From assembly GCF_004010105.1 (NCBI RefSeq), contig NZ_RRYE01000006.1, forward strand, positions 1-40,585: a stretch of 40,585 nt of DNA, in the 5' to 3' direction. The notes beneath the pieces are model-generated. The model was not told the DNA's origin and did no database searches. It saw nothing but the letters and a program-made list of their open reading frames with translations. The stretch comes from Microbacterium sp. CPCC 204701 (GTDB lineage Bacteria > Actinomycetota > Actinomycetes > Actinomycetales > Microbacteriaceae). A program made the translations under genes and the position numbers. The stretch's first letter is position 1, and every line of letters begins with the position of its first letter. This document shows positions 8,260-16,388 of the stretch, one piece after another.

Positions 8260-9327
8260 ATGCGCACGACGTCGAACGGCCGACGGTCCCTCTGCGGGCT
8301 CGGCGCGACCATCGCGGCCGCGATGCTGCTGACCGCATGTGCCGGTACAGCAGCGTCGCCACAGTCGTCCGCGTCCGGGGCGGCGGAGGTGACGCCCGTC
8401 CGCGTCGGAATCACGTCGAGCTTCAACAACGCGACGATGAATCTGGCGATCGACGCCGGTCTCGGCGAGAAGTACGGGATCGACCTCGAGAGGACGACGA
8501 TCGCGGGCGCAGGCAGCACGAACCAGGTGGCGGCACTGCTGGCGGGCGATGTGGACGTCGCGGTGGGCGGCACGAACACCATCGTCGATGCGATCGCGCA
8601 AGGGGCCCCGCTGCAGATCATCGCGGGCATGGCGCCGCTCCTGTTCAGCGTGACGGTCAGCAACGCAGCTGCAGAGCGGACCGGGGTGGATCCCGACGAC
8701 GACATCGAGGATCGGCTCCTCGCGCTGAAGGGCATGAAGATCGCCGTGAGCCCCCCCGGGTCGACCGGGAACATCGTGCTCAGCACCATGCTGGAAAGCG
8801 TGGGACTCGATCCCGCCACCGACGTGCAGCTCGTGCCGCTCAACGATCTGGGCGCCGTGCCCGCCGGACTCATCCAGGGCGTGTACGACGCGAGCTTCGC
8901 GGCGATCGGAACGGGCGACGTCGCCGTCGCGTCGGGCGACGCCGTGACGTGGGTGTCGCTGCCGCGTGGCGACATGGAAGACCTCGAGGACTACGTCGGG
9001 ATCGTGGCGTACGCGTCGAAGGACTTCATCGCCGAGAACCCCGAGATCGCCGCCGCGGTCCACTCCTCGCTGAACGATGCGCAGGAGATGACCGTCGACG
9101 ACCCGGAGGGCGTCGGCGAGATCCTCAAGGAGAGCGTGTTCGCGGAGATGGATGGGGAAGTGTTCGCGGAGGCATGGCAGCAGGCCCAGGACGCGTACAC
9201 CGTCGGAAGCAACTTCACGGAGATGAACTGGGACACCTTCACGGCGCTGTTCGACGAGAGCTCCGAGAACGACTACGCCGCGATCGAGTACGACGACCTG
9301 GTCGCCGAGTTCGCGCGAGGCCGGTGA
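8260..9327 (+). CDS. ABC transporter substrate-binding lipoprotein, NMT1/SsuA-like
   Basis: A 355-residue lipoprotein with a signal peptide ending in the lipobox LLTACAG (cysteine near residue 27) and a periplasmic-binding fold of the NMT1/taurine/alkanesulfonate type. SSFNNATMNLAIDAGLGEKYGI and LLAGDVDVAVGGTNTIVDAIAQG are the characteristic early strands, in which 'number of times exposed' residues would contact the ligand. The ATG at 8260 is chosen because GGAGG (8250-8254) lies five bases before it. The stop overlaps the ATPase start. Such proteins bind small organic ligands (sulfonates, nitriles, pyrimidines, aromatic or alicyclic acids); the downstream oxidoreductases suggest an organic carbon source. 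Confidence 0.88.
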   Translation: MRTTSNGRRSLCGLGATIAAAMLLTACAGTAASPQSSASGAAEVTPVRVGITSSFNNATMNLAIDAGLGEKYGIDLERTTIAGAGSTNQVAALLAGDVDVAVGGTNTIVDAIAQGAPLQIIAGMAPLLFSVTVSNAAAERTGVDPDDDIEDRLLALKGMKIAVSPPGSTGNIVLSTMLESVGLDPATDVQLVPLNDLGAVPAGLIQGVYDASFAAIGTGDVAVASGDAVTWVSLPRGDMEDLEDYVGIVAYASKDFIAENPEIAAAVHSSLNDAQEMTVDDPEGVGEILKESVFAEMDGEVFAEAWQQAQDAYTVGSNFTEMNWDTFTALFDESSENDYAAIEYDDLVAEFARGR

Positions 9328-10196
9328 TGGGTCTCTCACGCTCCGGAGGCGCCGCGGTTCGCGGGGCGCTCGGCGACGGCGCCTCGACGCACGCGTGGGG
9401 CGGCCCGATCTTCGAGGTCAGGGATGTCGCGATCGGCTTCGGTGATCGAGACGACGTCCTCGCGGGCGTCGACCTCGCGATAGAGAAGGGCGAGTTCCTC
9501 ACTCTCCTCGGCCCGAGCGGGTGCGGCAAGACCACGATCCTGAACCTCGCCGCCGGCCTCCTCCAGCCGCGATCCGGGCAGGTGCGCTTCGCCGGCAAGG
9601 AGATCGTCAGTGTGAACACCAGCGTCGGCTACATGACGCAGGACGACACCCTGCTGCCCTGGCAGACGGTGAGCACCAACGTCGGGCTGCCGTTGCGGAT
9701 GCGCGGCGTGACGAAAGCCGAGACGGCCGAGCGCGTCGCACGCTACCTCGACATGCTGGATCTCTCGCACGCGTCGAACCTGCTGCCGGGTCAGCTCAGC
9801 GGTGGCATGCGTCGGAGGGCCCTTCTCGCGCGCAGCATGATCTACGATCCGCAGCTGCTTCTCATGGACGAGCCGTTCGCGGCCCTCGACGCGCAGATGC
9901 GGCATCAGATGCACTCGGAGCTGCGTGCGACGGTGAACCGGCTCGGCCAGACCGTGCTCTTCGTGACGCACGACATCTCCGAAGCGGCGAAGCTGTCCGA
10001 CCGCGTGCTGATCGTCGGAGGCGGTCCCCCGGGAGGAATCGTCAAGGAGTACACGCTGCCGTTCGGCCGCGAGAGGGATCTGGACAGGCTTCGTTTCACC
10101 GACGAGTATGCGCGCGTCGAGCGGGAGCTGAACGACGGACTGCTCGAGGCGCGATCGAGCCGCTCGGCTGCAGCGACGACGGAAGGGATGAGCTGA
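9327..10196 (+). CDS. ABC transporter ATP-binding protein, nitrate/sulfonate/taurine class
   Basis: A 289-residue ATPase. Walker A is GPSGCGKTT, the signature is LSGGMRRRALLARS (the family usually has LSGGMQQR), Walker B is LLLMDEPFAALD and the H-loop is VTHDISEAAKLSDR. There is a roughly 28-residue N-terminal extension before the first strand, so a start downstream is possible, but TGATG coupling to the binding-protein gene favours 9327. It would energise import together with the permease that follows. Confidence 0.92.
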   Translation: MGLSRSGGAAVRGALGDGASTHAWGGPIFEVRDVAIGFGDRDDVLAGVDLAIEKGEFLTLLGPSGCGKTTILNLAAGLLQPRSGQVRFAGKEIVSVNTSVGYMTQDDTLLPWQTVSTNVGLPLRMRGVTKAETAERVARYLDMLDLSHASNLLPGQLSGGMRRRALLARSMIYDPQLLLMDEPFAALDAQMRHQMHSELRATVNRLGQTVLFVTHDISEAAKLSDRVLIVGGGPPGGIVKEYTLPFGRERDLDRLRFTDEYARVERELNDGLLEARSSRSAAATTEGMS

Positions 10197-11044
10197 TGAG
10201 CGCGAGCATCGTCGACAGCGCGCGGCCCGGGGTGCCCTCGACCGTCACCCGCGCGATCGCGACACGGCGCAAGGCCCGCAGGCACAAAGCGCGGATCATC
10301 CTGATCCAGTGCGCGGTCGTCCTCGTGTTCCTCGCGGTGTGGCAGTTCGTCTCCGGCCGCTTCATTCCCGATCTGCTCATCAGCAGCCCATCGCAGGTGC
10401 TTCCCCTGTTCTGGACCTGGCTGACCGACGGGACGCTCGCGTTCAACGCCCTGGTGACCTTCCAGAACGCCTTCCTCGGCCTGCTCGTCGGCGGCGTGCT
10501 CGGGATCATCGTGGGCATCATCCTCGGCCAGTCCACGGTGCTGGCCGAGATCTTCGAGCCGTTCATCACTGCGCTCTACACCATGCCCAAGCACGCCCTG
10601 ATTCCTCTGTTCATCATGTGGGTGGGAATCGGCGCAATGCTCGGGATCCTGACCGCCGCCGTCATCGTGTTCTTCCTGGTGTTCTTCAACACCTTCTTCG
10701 GCATCAAGGACGTCAGCCAGTCCCTTGTCAACGGGGTGCGGGTGATGGGCGGTTCGCGCATGGACGTCATGTTCCGAGTGCGCCTGCCGTCCGCGCTCAT
10801 CTGGGTGGTGGCGGCGCTCAAGCTGGCGGTGCCGCAGGCCGTGGTCGGCGTCGTCGTCGCCGAGATGCTCGCCGGCGACAGTGGGCTGGGATACCTCGTC
10901 TCGCGCAACGCCGGGATGTTCAACAGTGCGGGAACGTTCGCCGCGCTGCTCGCACTGCTGATCGCTGGGTTTCTCATCGATCGTCTGATGAGCTGGGTCA
11001 CGCGCAAACCGCTGCAATGGAAGAACGCCAACGGCACCTCATGA
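10196..11044 (+). CDS. ABC transporter permease, SsuC/TauC-like
   Basis: A 282-residue BPD-type permease with about six hydrophobic segments. The EAA-like coupling loop is recognisable in QSLVNGVRVMGGSRMDVMFRVRLP, which touches the ATPase in this family. The ATG overlaps the ATPase stop (TGATG), and its own stop overlaps the next ATG (ATGA). With 8260 and 9327 it completes a high-affinity importer. Coupling to the flavoprotein gene suggests that the transported compound or its close derivative is the substrate of that enzyme. Confidence 0.9.
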   Translation: MSASIVDSARPGVPSTVTRAIATRRKARRHKARIILIQCAVVLVFLAVWQFVSGRFIPDLLISSPSQVLPLFWTWLTDGTLAFNALVTFQNAFLGLLVGGVLGIIVGIILGQSTVLAEIFEPFITALYTMPKHALIPLFIMWVGIGAMLGILTAAVIVFFLVFFNTFFGIKDVSQSLVNGVRVMGGSRMDVMFRVRLPSALIWVVAALKLAVPQAVVGVVVAEMLAGDSGLGYLVSRNAGMFNSAGTFAALLALLIAGFLIDRLMSWVTRKPLQWKNANGTS

Positions 11045-13035
11045 GCGAGGACGCCAAGGCGGAGCAGGTCACCCACGTCCTATTCGAACCACTCCGGATC
11101 GGTGCGCTCATCGCTCGCAGCCGGGTCATCGTGCCGCCGCACTCGTCCGCCGTCGGAAACCTGTGGGGCTCGGAAGCGGAGGCCGCACAGGCGGTGGCCT
11201 ACCTGCAGCGGCGTGCAGAGGCCGGCGTGGCGTGGACGACGATGCCCGGCCGCGTCAGCAACGTCCTCGCGCCCGGATTCGAGCCCTCCGGAATCAGCGC
11301 CGTCGTGACGGGTCCATTCCGCTACGACGACTACGTGGAGCGGATGTCGCGATTCGTGAGCGCGATGCACGCAGCGGGCGCGCTCGCGGCGACGCAGCTC
11401 ACGATGAACGGCGGGTACCCGCACGCGCCCTCGGCGCGATTCGCCCAGCCCGTGAACGCGCTTGCGCCGCATGCGATCAGTGCGAAGGAGATCCGCCTGC
11501 TGCTCGAGGAGTACCGGTTCTCGGCCGCGCGCGCCGCTGAGGCCGGGATCGACATCGTCGAGCTGCACATGAATCACGAGGACCTGAGTCAGCAGTTCCT
11601 GTCTCCGAGCATCAACGTCCGAACGGACGAGTACGGCGGCTCGCTGGAGAACCGAACCCGCTTCGCAGTGAGCGCGCTGACTGCGGCGAGGGAGCAGATC
11701 GGTCGGGGCAGGGCGCTCGGCGTGAGGATGAACGCGGCGGATCCGCGCTTCTATTCGCTCGAGGAGGGGATCGAGATCGCGCAGCGCCTCGCGGCGACGG
11801 GTCTCGTCGACTACTTCCACATCGTGTTCGGCTCGACATGGGGTAACCCGAGCTACATCCAGCCGCACTTCTTCCGGCCCGGTCAGTGGTCCCCGCTGGC
11901 TGCGCGGTACAAGGCCGAGCTTCCGCTCCCGGTGATCTACACGGGTCTCGTCGACTCAGCGGAACGGGCGGCCGAGATCGTGGCGGCAGGAGACGCCGAC
12001 ATGGTCGGGATGGCTCGGGCGCATATCGCCGATCCGGACGTCCTCGCCAAGGCGAAGCGCGGAGCTTCGGCAGAGGTGCGGCCCTGCGTCGGGGTGAACG
12101 ACTGCATCAACCGTCGTTACGTCGACGGGCTTCCCTTCGGCTGCGCGGTGAACCCTCACGCCACGAGGGAGCTCGACGGCGAGTGGGGCCGGACTCGGAT
12201 CCACCGCCGTCTCCTCGTGGTGGGCGGTGGTCCGGCGGGCCTCGAGACCGCGGCGCTCGCGGCGGAAGCAGGCGCGACCGTGACGCTCTACGAACGCGCC
12301 CCGGAGATCGGCGGACAGCTCCTGGCGGCGTCGTCCGCACCCTCCTTCGGACGCTATGCGGACTATCTGGGATGGCAGGCGCGGCGTCTCGCCCGTCTCG
12401 GAGTCCGGATCGAACTGGAGACCGAGATCTGCCCGGACTCGAGCGAGCTCGATTCGCCCGACACCACCGTCGTCGTAGCCACGGGCGCGCGGGACCGTGT
12501 ACCTCCCATCCCCGGCGCGGGCGGGCCGAAGGTCTTCACCGCGCGTGACGCGATGAGCGGCCGTGTCGAGGGCGAGGAGATCGCCCTCGTAGTCCAGGAC
12601 GATCACCTCGCGCCGTTCGCGATCGCCGAGAAACTGGCAGTCGCCGGTGCGCGGATCACCATGTTCTACGCGACGCACGTGCCGGGACAGCTCCTCGGCC
12701 GCTACAGCATCGGGTCCGTCCTCGGGCGGATGGACGACCTGGGCGTGCGCATCCGCATCATGGAGGAGGTGGTCGAGATCTCGGAGGGGTCGGTGCACGT
12801 GCGCAACGTGTACTCCGGGCGACCTGACGTCGTGAGCGGGTTCCACGCCACCGTGCTCGCCTGCGGAGGAGAGTCGGAGTCCGGCCTGCATGAGAGTCTC
12901 AGCGTCGGCGGACGCGGCGAGGTCTACATCGTCGGCGACGCCTACGCCCCCAGGCGCCTCGTCTTCGCGACGCGCCAGGCACTTGCCGTGGCACGGCTCC
13001 TGACGGATGCCGCCGCGTCAGGGCGGCACGCGTGA
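11041..13035 (+). CDS. Old-Yellow-Enzyme-like FMN/FAD oxidoreductase (2,4-dienoyl-CoA reductase / trimethylamine dehydrogenase family)
   Basis: A 664-residue protein with the full layout of the family: an FMN-binding TIM barrel (about 10-340), an iron-sulfur loop, and an FAD/NAD domain starting at LLVVGGGPAGLETAAL near residue 395. The barrel shows LSPSINVRTDEYGGSLENR. Two expected residues are changed. The usual HGYL catalytic motif reads HEDL (His179-Glu180-Asp181), so the tyrosine is absent. The cluster cysteines are Cys349, Cys355 and Cys368, but the position equivalent to the second ligand is Val352 (CVGVNDC). Spacing otherwise matches trimethylamine dehydrogenase exactly. It may reduce or oxidise an enone or acyl-CoA, or demethylate an amine; substrate unknown. 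It is translationally coupled to the ABC permease and the hydrolase. Confidence 0.85.
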   Translation: MSEDAKAEQVTHVLFEPLRIGALIARSRVIVPPHSSAVGNLWGSEAEAAQAVAYLQRRAEAGVAWTTMPGRVSNVLAPGFEPSGISAVVTGPFRYDDYVERMSRFVSAMHAAGALAATQLTMNGGYPHAPSARFAQPVNALAPHAISAKEIRLLLEEYRFSAARAAEAGIDIVELHMNHEDLSQQFLSPSINVRTDEYGGSLENRTRFAVSALTAAREQIGRGRALGVRMNAADPRFYSLEEGIEIAQRLAATGLVDYFHIVFGSTWGNPSYIQPHFFRPGQWSPLAARYKAELPLPVIYTGLVDSAERAAEIVAAGDADMVGMARAHIADPDVLAKAKRGASAEVRPCVGVNDCINRRYVDGLPFGCAVNPHATRELDGEWGRTRIHRRLLVVGGGPAGLETAALAAEAGATVTLYERAPEIGGQLLAASSAPSFGRYADYLGWQARRLARLGVRIELETEICPDSSELDSPDTTVVVATGARDRVPPIPGAGGPKVFTARDAMSGRVEGEEIALVVQDDHLAPFAIAEKLAVAGARITMFYATHVPGQLLGRYSIGSVLGRMDDLGVRIRIMEEVVEISEGSVHVRNVYSGRPDVVSGFHATVLACGGESESGLHESLSVGGRGEVYIVGDAYAPRRLVFATRQALAVARLLTDAAASGRHA

Positions 13036-13928
13036 TGCCGCACGAGTCGGATGCCTCGGCGAGGCGGGCAGAGACGGTCGTGTTCGAGACCAGGATCGGG
13101 CGGCTCGTCGGGGAGCGCCACGACCCGGCGGGCGACCCCTCCGGCATCGTCCTGCTCCTGCACGGAAGCGGACAGCGCCGTCACTCCTGGCGCGAGACCG
13201 GCCCGCGCGTCTCCGATCGTGGATGGACGGTGGTCGCGCTCGACGCGCGTGGTCACGGCGAGAGCGCACGAGGCGGCTCCTACCGGATCGACGACTTCGT
13301 CGACGATCTCGCCGACGTCGTCGACGCGCTCGGCGAGAAGCCCGTGATCGTCGGCGCGTCACTGGGAGGGATGACCGGTCTCATCGGGGAGGGTGAGCGG
13401 GGTGGCCTCGCGCGGGCTCTGGTGCTGCTCGACGTCGCGGCGACCGTGGACATCGCCGGCGTCCGTCGTGTGCACCGGTTCATGCGGGCGAACCCCGACG
13501 GCTTCGCGACGCTCGAGGATGCGGCGGCAGCGGTCGCGGCGTACCGCGCCGAAGCCCCGTCGGCCGAGCGCCTGCGGCGCAACCTGACCGAAGGGCCGGA
13601 CGGGAGATGGCGGTGGCACTGGGACCCGGCAAGCCTTCCGTCGCCGGAGGACCCGACCAGGGGTGCCGTCCCCGAACGGGCGGAGGCTGCCGCGCGGTCG
13701 ATCGGCGTGCCGACGATGCTCGTGCGCGGAACGCGGTCGGACGTCGTCGACGAAGCCGCGTTCGTCCGCATGGGCACCCTCGTCCCTCACGCGAGGATGG
13801 TGCGTGTGGACGCCGGTCACATGATCGCGAGCGATGACAACGACACCTTCGTCGCCGAGCTGACATCCTTCCTCGCTGACGCGGTCGCGTCGCAAGGTCG
13901 GCGAGGGGCTCAGGATTTATGGTTATGA
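13035..13928 (+). CDS. Alpha/beta-fold hydrolase
   Basis: A 297-residue alpha/beta hydrolase. The oxyanion strand LLLHGSGQRRHSW, the ALDARGHGES turn, the nucleophile elbow GASLGGM and the C-terminal histidine in DAGHMIASDDND are all visible. The acid is probably the aspartate in RGTRSDVVDE. It may act as an esterase, lactonase or C-C bond hydrolase. Its start overlaps the stop of the flavoprotein gene (TGATG; a GTG three bases upstream is the alternative). Coupling to a ring-oxidising or reducing enzyme would fit hydrolysis of a lactone or vinylogous ring product, but that is inference. Confidence 0.87.
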   Translation: MPHESDASARRAETVVFETRIGRLVGERHDPAGDPSGIVLLLHGSGQRRHSWRETGPRVSDRGWTVVALDARGHGESARGGSYRIDDFVDDLADVVDALGEKPVIVGASLGGMTGLIGEGERGGLARALVLLDVAATVDIAGVRRVHRFMRANPDGFATLEDAAAAVAAYRAEAPSAERLRRNLTEGPDGRWRWHWDPASLPSPEDPTRGAVPERAEAAARSIGVPTMLVRGTRSDVVDEAAFVRMGTLVPHARMVRVDAGHMIASDDNDTFVAELTSFLADAVASQGRRGAQDLWL

Positions 13929-13929
13929 T
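13924..13929 (+). promoter_or_regulatory. Possible internal -10 element before the SnoaL-LLM-SDR genes
   Basis: TATGAT at 13924-13929 overlaps the hydrolase stop codon and stands 37 bases before the next ATG, in a locally AT-rich patch (13914-13940). No good -35 is seen at 16-18 bases, so this is a weak call. The same hexamer occurs at the promoter at 8220 and in the sites at 21779, 29859 and 36087. Confidence 0.3.
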
Positions 13930-13966
13930 TCGTAGAGAATCGCACGACGAAGAGGTCACCGAAACC

Positions 13967-14437
13967 ATGTCTGACACCCAATGGCAAGAACGCATCGCAG
14001 CGCTCGAGGCGAAGGACGAGGTGCGTGAGCTCATCGCCACGTACTGCTCTCTCAACGATGCTCTCACGCGGCTGGACGAGCTCGTCGGCCTCTTCACCGA
14101 TGACGCCGTCATGGTGAACGCGGCGGGCGATCACGTCGGTCGCGCCGCCATCGGCGCGTACTACCGGGCGTTCTTCGACGGCTCGACCGAGTTCGCGCGG
14201 CACCACACGATGAATCAGGTCATCGACATCCTGGAGCCCGGCGTCGCGCGTCATCGATCCTACTTCATCGCGTTCCTGGGTCGGCAGGGGGACTCGAAGA
14301 TCGCTTTCGGCGAGTATGACGACGTCCTGGTCAAGACGGCGGAGGGATGGCGGTTCTCGCGAAAGGTCAACCACGTCGCGGGCATCACGACAGCTGAGAG
14401 CGGTTGGGCGCGCGGTTTCGCGGGGGCGGTCCGCTGA
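13967..14437 (+). CDS. SnoaL/NTF2-like protein
   Basis: A 156-residue alpha+beta-barrel protein. ALEAKDEVRELIATYCSLNDALTRLDELVGLFTDDAVMVN is the standard opening of SnoaL-like domains, followed by a HHTMNQVIDI strand and a final WRFSRKVNHV strand. Family members are small cyclases, dehydratases, isomerases or limonene-epoxide-hydrolase-like enzymes, and many are uncharacterised. I chose 13967 over in-frame ATGs at 13919 and 13925, which sit in the promoter-like patch and would add a tail not seen in the family; AGAGG lies 11 bases upstream. The stop overlaps the LLM start (TGATG). Confidence 0.75.
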   Translation: MSDTQWQERIAALEAKDEVRELIATYCSLNDALTRLDELVGLFTDDAVMVNAAGDHVGRAAIGAYYRAFFDGSTEFARHHTMNQVIDILEPGVARHRSYFIAFLGRQGDSKIAFGEYDDVLVKTAEGWRFSRKVNHVAGITTAESGWARGFAGAVR

Positions 14438-15465
14438 TGGAACTGGGCATCATCCTCGGCAACATCCCGACCGCGGTCTCGGAGCGGGAGCACTTCGACT
14501 CGATCCTCCGGCAGGCTCATGCCGCCCAGGAGGCGGGCATGACGCACATCCTCATCGGCCAGCACTTCCACTTCGAGGGTTCTCGCTGGTTCCAGCCGGT
14601 GCCCGTGCTCGCCCGGCTCGCCGGCGAGCTCGACCCGCATGTGCGCCTGTGCACGCAGATCCTGATCGGCCCGCTCTACAACCCGGTGCTTCTCGCGGAG
14701 GAGCTCGCGACCCTCGATGTCGTGACGGGCGGGCGCATCTCGGTCGGCCTGGGGCTCGGCTACATCCCGAAGGAATACGAGACCTTCGGCATCCCGTTCT
14801 CCGAGCGCGGCAGGCGGCTGTCGGAGATCATCGAGATCCTCAAGCTCATGTGGACCCAGGACCGCGTCACGTACCGCGGGCGCTACTACACGCTGGACGA
14901 CATCGCGGTGCACATCCGCCCGCTCCAGCAGCCGCATCCGCCGATCTGGGTCGGCGCCGGCAGCGACGCGGGGATCAAGCGCGCGGCCGAGCTGGCCGAC
15001 GCCTGGCCCATCACACCCCAGGAGAGGCCCGCCGAACTCCCTGAACTGCTCGGCAGATACTTCGATTACCGGGAGGCGGCAGGTCGCTCGCGCTCGGGGC
15101 GCGTACCGCTGAGGCGCGAGATCATGATCGGCCGCGACCGGGACGATGCCCTGAAGAAGGCGGTCACGGTCGCCTCCGAGTGGTACCTGAACATGGCTGC
15201 GACAGGACACAACGAGTACGTCGACCCGGAGGGGCTCCGAAGCTCGATCCCGGGTGTGATGGCGCAGCACTGGGTGCTCGGCGATCCCGAGGACTGTGCC
15301 CGGCAGCTGCGCGACATCGCCGCCCGGGTACCGGTCGATCCGATCATCACGCGGGCGAACTGGCCCGCGATGTCGACCCAGGGCTCCGTGGACTACATCC
15401 GCCTGCTCGGGGAGCGCCTCGTACCCGCGGTCAAGGACTTCGAACCGGTCGAGACGCTCGCGTGA
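14437..15465 (+). CDS. LLM-class flavin-dependent oxidoreductase (first copy)
   Basis: A 342-residue luciferase-like TIM barrel. MELGIILGNIP, the IGQHFHFEG strand, the GGRISVGLGLGYIPKEYETFG motif and PPIWVGAGSDAGIKRAAELAD are diagnostic for the family. It may be an FMNH2-dependent monooxygenase (ring-opening or Baeyer-Villiger type) or an F420-dependent dehydrogenase; the sequence does not decide. The start overlaps the SnoaL stop (TGATG), and an upstream in-frame start is rejected for that reason. The stop overlaps the GTG of the SDR. No dedicated flavin reductase gene is adjacent. Confidence 0.88.
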   Translation: MELGIILGNIPTAVSEREHFDSILRQAHAAQEAGMTHILIGQHFHFEGSRWFQPVPVLARLAGELDPHVRLCTQILIGPLYNPVLLAEELATLDVVTGGRISVGLGLGYIPKEYETFGIPFSERGRRLSEIIEILKLMWTQDRVTYRGRYYTLDDIAVHIRPLQQPHPPIWVGAGSDAGIKRAAELADAWPITPQERPAELPELLGRYFDYREAAGRSRSGRVPLRREIMIGRDRDDALKKAVTVASEWYLNMAATGHNEYVDPEGLRSSIPGVMAQHWVLGDPEDCARQLRDIAARVPVDPIITRANWPAMSTQGSVDYIRLLGERLVPAVKDFEPVETLA

Positions 15466-16304
15466 TCGCCTCGTCGGCCGGACCCGCTCGGCAGCTCGAG
15501 GATCGCATCTGCGTCGTATCGGGTGCAGCGCAGGGGATGGGCCGCTCTATCGCGCTCATGATGGCTGAGCGCGGAGCACGGGCGGTGGTCGTCGTCGATC
15601 GCGTCGAGAGCGCAGAGGTCTGCGACGAGATCCGCGACCGTGGGGCGGACGCTCTCGGTGTCATGTGCGATCTACGGGACCGCGAGTCGGTCCGTGTCGC
15701 GGTCGACGAGACCGTCGCTCGATTCGGGGGGATCGACGTGCTGGTCAACAATGCGGGAGTGCTCGAGCGCGCATTCACCAACGATGTCGACTTCGACACC
15801 GTACCGGAAGCACTCTGGGACCTCGTCATGGACGTGAACGTCAAGGGTGCATGGCTGCTCAGCCGATTCGCCGCGCCGCACCTTAGGGTCTCGCGCAGAA
15901 CTCCGGCCATCGTGAACGCCGCCTCGATCGCGGGGCGCGCCGCCTTCAGCCACGCGGTCTACGGGGTGTCGAAGGCTGCGCTCATCCAGCTCACGCGCTC
16001 GATGGCGCTGACGCTCGCACCTGACGTGCGGGTCAACTGCTATTGCCCCGGGACGGTCGATACGGACATGAGCGCGAGCGCTCGCAGCGCGGGCGCCGTG
16101 GACTCTCGCGTCTCGGCCATCACCGAGACGAACCTCATCCCACGTCTGGCGCGACCGGACGAGATCGCTGAGCTGGCGTGCTTCCTCGCCTCCCCTGCGG
16201 CGAGCTTCATCACCGGTGCCGCGTACGACGTCGACGGGGGTGCGATGGCATGGCGGGGACACCGACGCGACCCGGATGCCGGCGGTTCCTCATCCCGCCA
16301 TTGA
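15462..16304 (+). CDS. Short-chain dehydrogenase/reductase
   Basis: A 280-residue Rossmann enzyme. The cofactor loop SGAAQGMG is at residues 20-27, Asp after strand 2 (VVVVDRV) predicts NAD(H), NNAG follows, and the catalytic Ser and YGVSK are present. The CPGTVDTDMS loop and the DVDGGAMAW ending are classical. A 20-residue hydrophilic tail after that is unusual. The start is a GTG inside the LLM stop (GTGA). Its TGA overlaps the -35 of the TRAP operon promoter, so the next unit starts immediately. It is expected to oxidise a secondary alcohol or hydroxyacyl intermediate. Confidence 0.88.
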   Translation: MIASSAGPARQLEDRICVVSGAAQGMGRSIALMMAERGARAVVVVDRVESAEVCDEIRDRGADALGVMCDLRDRESVRVAVDETVARFGGIDVLVNNAGVLERAFTNDVDFDTVPEALWDLVMDVNVKGAWLLSRFAAPHLRVSRRTPAIVNAASIAGRAAFSHAVYGVSKAALIQLTRSMALTLAPDVRVNCYCPGTVDTDMSASARSAGAVDSRVSAITETNLIPRLARPDEIAELACFLASPAASFITGAAYDVDGGAMAWRGHRRDPDAGGSSSRH

Positions 16305-16329
16305 CACTGACCGGCATATTCAGTGTAAT
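16301..16329 (+). promoter_or_regulatory. Putative promoter of the TRAP transporter operon
   Basis: A perfect TTGACA (16301-16306), a 17-base spacer and TGTAAT (16324-16329). The -35 overlaps the stop codon of the upstream SDR gene. The predicted leader of about 50 bases contains a GC-rich hairpin. Confidence 0.65.
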
Positions 16330-16348
16330 GGTATGCATCGATAGGTCC

Positions 16349-16368
16349 GGTGAGCGGCGTCGCTCACC
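16349..16368 (+). promoter_or_regulatory. Leader hairpin before the TRAP binding-protein gene
   Basis: GGTGAGCG (16349-16356), loop GCGT, CGCTCACC (16361-16368) is a perfect 8-bp stem within the predicted 5' leader, ending 20 bases before the start codon. It could stabilise the message or be an operator. There is no T-tract, so it is not a classical terminator. Confidence 0.5.
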
Positions 16369-16388
16369 CGTTGAGACAAGGCTGTCAC

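Noticed and set aside
10309-11040. N-terminal extension of the OYE-like frame across the ABC permease gene
   Set aside because: The upstream part is an out-of-frame translation of the permease; the real start is the ATGA overlap at 11041.
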